Assembly (NCBI GenBank): GCA_006503475.1
Contig: RSEH01000378.1
Span: 1-32,273 of the forward strand
Length of the DNA: 32,273 nucleotides
Direction of reading: 5' to 3'
Origin: Stentor roeselii
Lineage: Eukaryota > Ciliophora > Heterotrichea > Heterotrichida > Stentoridae
Made by a program: the position numbers and the translations under genes. Under the pieces are notes generated by a model. The model saw nothing but the letters and a program-made list of their open reading frames with translations, searched no databases and was not told the DNA's origin. Positions within the stretch are counted from its first letter, which is position 1, and each line of letters opens with the position of its first letter. Of the stretch, positions 26,703-32,273 are shown one piece after another.

Positions 26703-29700
26703 TTAATTCATATTTATTTTAAGCTGATTCCTTCCATTAGTCAAAGCAGGTCTTTCAACAGCTATATGAGTTTCATTATATCGAACAAAAAACATGAAAT
26801 CAGTGTCTTCCAAAGGTTTCGTCGGTTTATATTCAGCTCTTTCTCCTACATACTTGATTTCTCCATGTAAAACTCTTACTTTTTCATCAAACTTCGAGGT
26901 GATTACTCGAATGAGTTCAGTGCAGGTGATACTTTTCGAAAAAAACTGAATAAAAGAATACCCTCTATCTTCTCCTTTACGAAAAACGTAAATAATCAGC
27001 TGGTTTTCTGTGAAACCATCAAAAACCTCTTGTTTTGAGTAATTTTTACAATAAATCAAGCTGTGAGGTTGACTAGCATACTTATCAATATTATCTGAAA
27101 GTTCAAGTTCTCTAATAATGCAGTTCTGAGGATAATTCACTAAATAACATTTAAAATCTCCAAGTTGTTCAAGAGAGTCATTTTGCAGGTCTTTCATCAT
27201 TTCCAGTGAAATACTAGGGTCCAGGTCTTTCACCTTTGCAGGTTTTTTTAGGACCTGGTGATATTCCTTGATTTTCTCGAAGTTTTCATTGACCAGGACG
27301 AAGTAAACAGTTGAATAGTCTTCCTGGTCTCCTGGGCATCTTGGGTGTATGTCGAAGGCGACTTGCATGTTCATATTGACCAAGTCTTGCACTTTTCTCA
27401 TCTTGTCTCTTGGTAAGTGGTTGAAACAATGACCTTCTTCGGTGAACAACTCGATTTGACTTGCTTCGATGTGCTCTGAAAGGTTTAAACTTGAAATCAA
27501 CCGATGCACCAGTTCATTTTCACTGCTTTTTAAAGTCGTTTCTACTCGAAACTCTCTAAAATTTGAATTTTGAAGTAGTTGAAGTGAATAGCTTGAATAT
27601 CCTCTGCTCTCTAGTCGGTTATGGTAATGGAACTGGAAGATGATATTTTGAAATTTTTCATCAAGGTACTGTGAGGGCTGATTTTTTGTAGAACTTTCGC
27701 TGACCACCTCGCCGATCACACAGTCGCCATTTTTGAGATGAATGCCTTCGAGACAAGTCTCGAAGGGTAAGAATCTATAAGTTTCAGGTCCTTCTTTAGA
27801 AGATGAGGATGATTTTTCTATTGTGATGTGAATTGCTTGGTTGTAGTCATTAAAGCGGCCGTACTTTTCGAAGTAGACCTTGTTACGAAGGTCTTCTAAG
27901 TTACTTACTGTGATAGACTCTGCCTTGATTGTAGAAAGTGAAGGACACCCATCATTCCATTCGAACCATTTGAAGACAATCAGGACTTTCGAGTTTAATT
28001 CAGGTTCTTCTCCCATTATTTCAGTATCTTGACTGCAGGGAGATATGGTCTCGATATTGGAAAAATCCCAAGTTTTTGTTTCTTCGATGTATTCAAAGAC
28101 TTTTTCAGTGGTTTCGATGAAGATTGCTTTTCCTTCTAGTTGTTTTTGAAGTTCTTCATTGTAGGAAAAGGAGGAGAATTCCCAGTTTATGAATCCTGGT
28201 CGGAATACCCATAATTTGAATACACTTCGGATCTTTTTGGATATTTCTTCGGCTAGGTCTGAACCTTTTGAGGTTTTTTTCATTTGTAGTGTTGCTCTGA
28301 TACGGCTGTTTATTGAAAAACGATCTAAGGTGTAGATGTCTGAGTCAGGGTTTGATATTCCTGGGTAGTCCCAGTTTTTTATTATTTCGTTTGATAGGAG
28401 GTAAATGTCTATCATTGAGTCTTTTAATTCTCTGCTCTTTTCTTCACTCGACTTTTTATTGATCTGTCCCTGATAAATCTCAATTAAATTTTTCGGAATA
28501 TCTTCTTTAGCAACATCAGCCATAATATCCTTAATCATATCATCCCTAACATAAACAACCATATAAGCACAAGTTTCACTACTAGTCTGAACTTCCTTAA
28601 CAAATCCATTTTCATTAATTTGCAATTCATTAATAGCCCCTCCACAACTATTCATCAAAGCAAAAGAAGTAGCAACATGATCCACAGAGTCATCATTGAA
28701 CACAAACCAATCCTGATCAACTCTGGGTCTAATATAAGAAAAGTAATGCCCAGCCTGGGCAGTACCCCGATGTACTAAAATAGAAATCAAAGAATAACTC
28801 CACTCCCCAGGACTCAATACAAACTTCTTCAAGTCAATATTCTGCTCCACATTGTAAAACTGGTTCAACTTCACCATGCGCCCCTGTTCATGGTCATATT
28901 CAAACCTCTTCAGCAACAACTGCAAAACCGGAGGCAGATACTCAAAAATTACTGTTTTTTTCGCAACCTGCTTTCCAAACCCTTCAGCTTCATACTTATT
29001 ATCTCCGTCTAGAACCTCAGCTTCAGTGTATTTCTCGAAACTTTCAAAGATTGAAGAACATCCCTGAACATTCAACTGTAAATCATTGAAAAATTCAGCA
29101 CGTTCTGATTTAAAATTCACTTCTGAACATTGGATCACACTTTTCATCTTTCCCTTTAAAAGACGGGAATAAGTCCCTTCAGAAGGGGTTCCTTTCATTT
29201 TTTTTTCGAGGGTGTCTGACAGGACGCAGTTGAATTCTTGGACGTCGTGCTGCTCGTATTGCTGGTCGGAAGTCCAGCCGAAACTTCTTAGTAAGTCTCT
29301 TGTGCTTGCTGGGCTTTTCTCTAGTTGGAGATGACAGAACACGAGTTGGAGAGAAAGTGGGATACGGTCTTCATCTTTTTCGGAAGTCGGCATCTCGTAT
29401 ACAGCTTTTCGGAAGTCAGGAATGAAGAATAAGGTTTGAAGTAAACTGTTGATGTAGCAAGTGGTGCCTTCATTATTCAACCCATTATATCCCGTAACAA
29501 GTTTAGACTGTTCATACAATCGATAAGGACTAACAGTAACCTCAAAAACAACAGGTTTATTCATAAATCCCATAAAATCACTTAACTTCAACAACTTGTC
29601 ATATCCCCAGTCCCTTTTCGCAAAACTAAACTCATCACTAAAGCTATTCTGAGACTTCCTCTCAAGTTTATTTCCAGTAAGATAAACTTCAATAAAAACA

Positions 29701-30062
29701 TTAGCTTTTCTCCGATACCAAATCTTCTCTTTTTTCGGCTTCAACTCAACAAAAAGTCCTAAAAACCCTTGAACCTTACTAGGATAAAGAACCAAATTCC
29801 AGACATCGCCATTGCTAGTCTCAAATTCAGGACTTCTGATAAATTTTCTGTTATTATTGATTTCATAGGTAAGAGACTTAAAGTACCAAAAAGCTTTCCC
29901 GTCGCCATTCTGAGTGATGATTGTTTGAAAGTCAGACTGTTTCGAAGGCGTAGGTCTTAAAATTTCAGGTTTTTTATAAGGCGATGGCTGGTCTTCTTCT
30001 CGGGGTCGTTTCAAGCTCGAAAAGGCCTGGTTCGAAGGAGATGGGGCTTCCCGCTCTTGCAT
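26703..30062 (-). CDS. USP7: USP7/HAUSP-type ubiquitin-specific protease, 1119 aa
   Basis: Layout and length match USP7 (human about 1100 residues). Residues 1-45 are a basic, Pro/Ser-rich tail. A MATH/TRAF domain is at about 55-185 (AFWYFKSLTYEINNNRKFIR, VVFEVTVSPY). The USP catalytic domain is at about 190-510: GLNNEGTTCYINSLLQ with Cys202, QQYEQHDVQEF, GTAQAGHYFSYI with His439, and WFVFNDDSV with Asp457/458. A long region of ubiquitin-like folds corresponding to the ICP0-binding and C-terminal UBLs of USP7 follows. The catalytic triad is complete, so deubiquitinase activity is expected. USP7 usually controls nuclear protein stability and chromatin factors. The start is 19 nt after the stop of the upstream TPR gene. 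Confidence 0.94.
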   Translation of the reverse strand: MQEREAPSPSNQAFSSLKRPREEDQPSPYKKPEILRPTPSKQSDFQTIITQNGDGKAFWYFKSLTYEINNNRKFIRSPEFETSNGDVWNLVLYPSKVQGFLGLFVELKPKKEKIWYRRKANVFIEVYLTGNKLERKSQNSFSDEFSFAKRDWGYDKLLKLSDFMGFMNKPVVFEVTVSPYRLYEQSKLVTGYNGLNNEGTTCYINSLLQTLFFIPDFRKAVYEMPTSEKDEDRIPLSLQLVFCHLQLEKSPASTRDLLRSFGWTSDQQYEQHDVQEFNCVLSDTLEKKMKGTPSEGTYSRLLKGKMKSVIQCSEVNFKSERAEFFNDLQLNVQGCSSIFESFEKYTEAEVLDGDNKYEAEGFGKQVAKKTVIFEYLPPVLQLLLKRFEYDHEQGRMVKLNQFYNVEQNIDLKKFVLSPGEWSYSLISILVHRGTAQAGHYFSYIRPRVDQDWFVFNDDSVDHVATSFALMNSCGGAINELQINENGFVKEVQTSSETCAYMVVYVRDDMIKDIMADVAKEDIPKNLIEIYQGQINKKSSEEKSRELKDSMIDIYLLSNEIIKNWDYPGISNPDSDIYTLDRFSINSRIRATLQMKKTSKGSDLAEEISKKIRSVFKLWVFRPGFINWEFSSFSYNEELQKQLEGKAIFIETTEKVFEYIEETKTWDFSNIETISPCSQDTEIMGEEPELNSKVLIVFKWFEWNDGCPSLSTIKAESITVSNLEDLRNKVYFEKYGRFNDYNQAIHITIEKSSSSSKEGPETYRFLPFETCLEGIHLKNGDCVIGEVVSESSTKNQPSQYLDEKFQNIIFQFHYHNRLESRGYSSYSLQLLQNSNFREFRVETTLKSSENELVHRLISSLNLSEHIEASQIELFTEEGHCFNHLPRDKMRKVQDLVNMNMQVAFDIHPRCPGDQEDYSTVYFVLVNENFEKIKEYHQVLKKPAKVKDLDPSISLEMMKDLQNDSLEQLGDFKCYLVNYPQNCIIRELELSDNIDKYASQPHSLIYCKNYSKQEVFDGFTENQLIIYVFRKGEDRGYSFIQFFSKSITCTELIRVITSKFDEKVRVLHGEIKYVGERAEYKPTKPLEDTDFMFFVRYNETHIAVERPALTNGRNQLKINMN

Positions 30063-30081
30063 ATTTATTACAGAAGACTAT

Positions 30082-30525
30082 TTACTCAATGAGCCAGTAA
30101 GACTCCCGCTTTTCCAAGATCTCCAAACGGGACTGTTCCTGTCTGATCAGCAGAATTTCCTTAGAATTTCCGTTGTTCTTCGCTAGGATCTTCGCGAATT
30201 GCAGGTCTTCTTTTGCCTGAGGGAAAAGTCGGTAGTTCGTCATTATTTCAGCCCTTCTTCTGAAGTTTGAAGGGTTTTCACTGTCGATTTCAGCTAATTC
30301 GTTGAGAACTTCTACGGCTCGTTCTTGTTCATTCATCTTTAACAGAACCAATGACAGGTTTCGAAGAACTACAGCTCGAATCTAGGTAAAACTTACGCTG
30401 ATTATTCTCTCGTTAAATGTAGCGCAATGAGCCAGGCCTTTATTGAGAAGCTGGTGACAACCTTCGAAGTCTTTGATGATGAAAAGTTCTTTACATTGAC
30501 TGAGGATTTCTTTAATTTCTTCCAT
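30082..30525 (-). CDS. small TPR protein, 142 aa, one intron
   Basis: Exons on the minus strand are 30525-30397 and 30381-30082 (129 + 300 nt, 142 residues). I chose the ATG at 30525 (MEEIKEILSQCKELF); the frame extends to an ATG at 30582 inside the divergent gene. Helical pairs of TPR type run through it: CKELFIIKDFEGCHQLLNKG, then after the intron LVLLKMNEQERAVEVLNELA and RRRAEIMTNYRLFPQAKEDL. This is about three repeats, an adaptor-size protein. The start codon lies within a palindrome shared with the plus-strand gene at 30530, and the stop is 19 nt before the USP7 ATG. Confidence 0.85.
30382..30396 (-). other. 15-nt intron of the small TPR gene
   Basis: Minus strand reads GTAAGTTTTACCTAG, phase 0, ending in TAG. 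Splicing gives FNERIISIRAVVLRNLSLVL, joining two helices of a TPR unit. Confidence 0.92.
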
Positions 30526-30532
30526 TATAATG
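30523..30532. promoter_or_regulatory. shared palindromic start of two divergent genes
   Basis: The ten bases CATTATAATG are a perfect inverted repeat. The right half supplies the ATG of the plus gene (30530-30532) and the left half, on the other strand, the ATG of the minus TPR gene (30525-30523). Only TATA lies between them. Confidence 0.7.
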
Positions 30533-31438
30533 TTTTGTAAAAGTAGGACTCGAGGGTACTTTAGGTCCAAGTCTCGCAACAAGTCACTTCGAAGGACTTA
30601 CAGTGAAAATTTGGTGAAACAGGAGAGTTTGAAGGGTGTTAAGTCGCCTGACTTGAGGACTTTTTGTTTTGATTTTTTTACTTCAAGACCTGAAAAACTT
30701 TGCTTTCATATTTTGAGGTCGGGTAAATCGAAACTTAATGAAAAAATCAGAGTATTGGGTAGTTAGGCCTTTGAAGCACTATTGAATAGAAAGAACTTCA
30801 GGTTAAATCAAACTTTGCATGATTTACTTTGTGAATGGATGCAGAAAATGGTGCATAAGAAAAAAATAATCGCTTTTTTAAATGTTTTTATCAGGATAAA
30901 GTAAGTTTTAAACAGTCCTGGACTTTTTGAATCTTCTGAAGTGAATCAACTTGTTAAGGTCATCTCGAAAAATGCTTTGAAAAAATTTGAGGCTGGGATA
31001 ATAACTGAGTCTTATAAACAAACTGTTTTTTCATTGTTTCAATCAACTGTTGCTCTTGGATTCAAGGTCTGGACTGGAAAGTGCCTTGAATGTCTTTGTC
31101 TTTTGTTTCAAGGGAAAAAATGTGTTGAAATTTTTGCTATGATGATGAATAATTCACTTGAAAAGATTTGTATCATGAAAATGATTAAATTGGCAAGGAA
31201 GAGAAGTGCTGGAAAATATGTTGTACTTATTTTTAAAGAGATTTTGTTTGGAAAAAATAGGATTAAGAATTGCAGGGAATATGTTAGGAGTTTCTTGATG
31301 ATGATTTATGAGGCGAGTAAAGTTAGAGAGAATGCTATGATGGTTCATGATGTTTTGAAGTTTTTAGAGGAGCAAAAAGGGATTGATTTGGATTCTGGGA
31401 TTTTGAGTAGCATCAGAATAAATCTTGAACGTTTTTAG
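30530..31438 (+). CDS. hypothetical basic helical protein, 292 aa, two introns
   Basis: Exons 30530-30751, 30767-30900 and 30916-31438 total 879 nt, or 292 residues. The first 35 residues are very basic (SRTRGYFRSKSRNKSLRRTY). The rest is helical and lysine-rich (LNRKNFRLNQTLHDLLCEWM and, in exon 3, NALKKFEAGIITESYKQTVF). Style and composition recall the basic C-terminal half of the RCC1-type protein at 3215, but I cannot establish homology. No TM segment or catalytic motif is seen. The start is the only upstream in-frame ATG compatible with exon 1. It is arranged head to head with the TPR gene. Confidence 0.8.
30752..30766 (+). other. 15-nt intron 1 of the 292-aa protein gene
   Basis: Sequence GTATTGGGTAGTTAG, phase 0 with terminal TAG. 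It differs from the others in having T at position 4. Splicing joins LNEKIR to AFEALLNRKNF. Confidence 0.88.
30901..30915 (+). other. 15-nt intron 2 of the 292-aa protein gene
   Basis: Sequence GTAAGTTTTAAACAG, phase 2; retention gives AAG then TAA. Splicing joins FLNVFIRI to NPGLFESSEVNQ. Confidence 0.9.
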
Positions 31439-31762
31439 CTTTTTTCCTTGATTCTTAAATTCTAATAAAATCTAAAATTTGGTAAGCACTGTGAATTTAC
31501 CTTTTATTGAGATAATTGAGGATGAAGTATTAAATCTATTTATATTTCTTGTACAGCGTGATTTAAGAAGGACTTGATATTTGATCGAAATCCCTTCAAT
31601 CCAAAAATAACTCTCTCCTTCCAAAATCCTCTAAACTCTATAATCCTTTCAACATAAGTAATCCTCCCCAATACCCCCACAATCTAAAAATCTTCGATAT
31701 TCCCAAAATCATAATTCAAAACCTCTAATATTCAATTCTCCAATTTTCTTAAACTTTCATAA
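31439..31762. other. intergenic region, no gene seen
   Basis: About 320 bases of AT-rich sequence between two plus-strand genes. No coding segment is evident; it probably contains the TTLL gene promoter. No defined element is recognised. Confidence 0.5.
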
Positions 31763-32273
31763 ATGGACAAATCCGAATTCAGTGTGGTTTCCATTCCCCC
31801 AAAGAGCCAAATGGGTCCCAGCCTTCGTAAATTCAAGCAAATGAACACCTTCGACAAAGAAAGATGGGAAGGAGTCGATCTCCAAGGAATCGGCCTTCCA
31901 CGTAAAGGTCTTCTAACATTACCCTCATCAACTCCCTTCTTAGAAGACGCTGAAAAGCGTTGGAAGTCCCACAACGAGGACTTAAAAACCTCAACAAAAC
32001 CTCGAATTTACATAAATTTCGAAGAGCCAAACGCAGCAAATTCCGAGCTTTTTTACAAATTCGTGAAAAGCGAGGTGAAAATCGTGAAAACAGTTCTTGA
32101 AAACGCAGGTCTTGTTCATTCAACAGGTCACGACTGGAGCATTCTCTGGAGTTGTGGAGCACCAAACAACTTTTTCTATCAAAACATGAGCCTAGGACAG
32201 AGAGTGAACCATTTTCCATCTTCAACTGAAATCACTCGAAAGGACAAGTTATGTGCAAACATGACAATGATGC
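31763..32273 (+). CDS. tubulin tyrosine ligase-like (TTLL) protein, N-terminal 170 residues, cut by window end
   Basis: An open frame from ATG at 31763 runs to the window edge without a stop. Residues about 80-170 show the start of the TTLL domain: RIYINFEEPN, a helix YKFVKSEVKIVKTVLENAG, then HDWSILWSCGAPNNFFYQNM (W125 and W129) and QRVNHFPSSTEITRKDKL, the counterpart of the family's N-H-F-P-g-x-x-x-i-t-r-K-D. TTLL enzymes ligate Tyr, Glu or Gly to tubulin tails; which type this is needs the missing ATP-grasp C-terminus. Several alternative minus-strand frames across it are shadows. Confidence 0.9.
   Translation, partial: MDKSEFSVVSIPPKSQMGPSLRKFKQMNTFDKERWEGVDLQGIGLPRKGLLTLPSSTPFLEDAEKRWKSHNEDLKTSTKPRIYINFEEPNAANSELFYKFVKSEVKIVKTVLENAGLVHSTGHDWSILWSCGAPNNFFYQNMSLGQRVNHFPSSTEITRKDKLCANMTMM

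Noticed and set aside
26892-26906. Minus-strand GTAATCACCTCGAAG in USP7 as an intron
   Set aside because: Position 10 is T, not the invariant A, and the encoded residues fit the domain.
1-32273. CRISPR arrays, insertion sequences, phage or viral genes
   Set aside because: No direct-repeat arrays, terminal inverted repeats, transposases or viral proteins are visible; the tiny introns and protein families are eukaryotic.

Overview
The window looks like compact, AT-rich macronuclear DNA from a heterotrich ciliate of the Stentor type. Four observations support this. First, all three stop codons (TAA, TAG and TGA) terminate recognisable genes, so the code is standard; that argues against Paramecium, Tetrahymena and Blepharisma-type codes. 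Second, eight introns can be placed by restoring conserved protein reading, and every one is exactly 15 nt, begins GTA, ends AG and has an A at position 10. Third, the gene content is ciliate-like: cilium and tubulin genes, a dCache receptor, PP2C, RCC1 and PX proteins. Fourth, spacing is extreme, with same-strand gaps of 19-53 nt, convergent stops 3 nt apart, and one divergent pair whose start codons lie 4 nt apart inside a palindrome. The species assignment is an inference; I could not run a search.

Layout. 1-54 may be the tail of a gene. 829-10102 holds a coiled-coil protein, a repeat-like helical protein on the minus strand, an RCC1-repeat protein with a long basic C-terminus, a tight minus-strand run (coiled coil, N-myristoylation candidate, RING plus three zinc-binding repeats), and a convergent pair (PX protein and coiled-coil protein). 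10614-12758 holds a PP2C phosphatase with two tiny introns and a small CxCaaX protein. 12759-14115 is mostly non-coding and contains a decayed minus-strand coiled-coil gene. 14116-18512 holds a TPR protein with a possible mitochondrial presequence, a 12-repeat STPGR/PGP (SHIPPO-like) protein, and three small minus-strand genes. 18614-25651 holds a FAM135-type lipase, an ESC/EED Polycomb WD40 protein, an EF-hand protein, a two-TM dCache receptor and a small unknown gene. 25652-26566 is AT-rich spacer, followed by tRNA-Phe(GAA). 26703-32273 holds a USP7-type deubiquitinase, a small TPR gene, its head-to-head neighbour, and the 5' part of a tubulin tyrosine ligase-like gene that runs off the window.

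Functional links are loose, as expected for a eukaryotic chromosome. There is no operon or mobile element. Themes are cilia and cytoskeleton (STPGR, TTLL, RCC1, coiled coils), membrane attachment and signalling (two CxCaaX proteins, two MG-start proteins, PX, EF-hand, PP2C, dCache), and chromatin or ubiquitin control (EED-like, USP7, RING). The observations most worth a second look are the complete dCache amino-acid-binding signature, the EED homologue whose methyl-lysine cage appears lost, the 15-nt introns that carry an in-frame stop, a probable in-frame intron hidden inside an open reading frame, and the shared palindromic start CATTATAATG.
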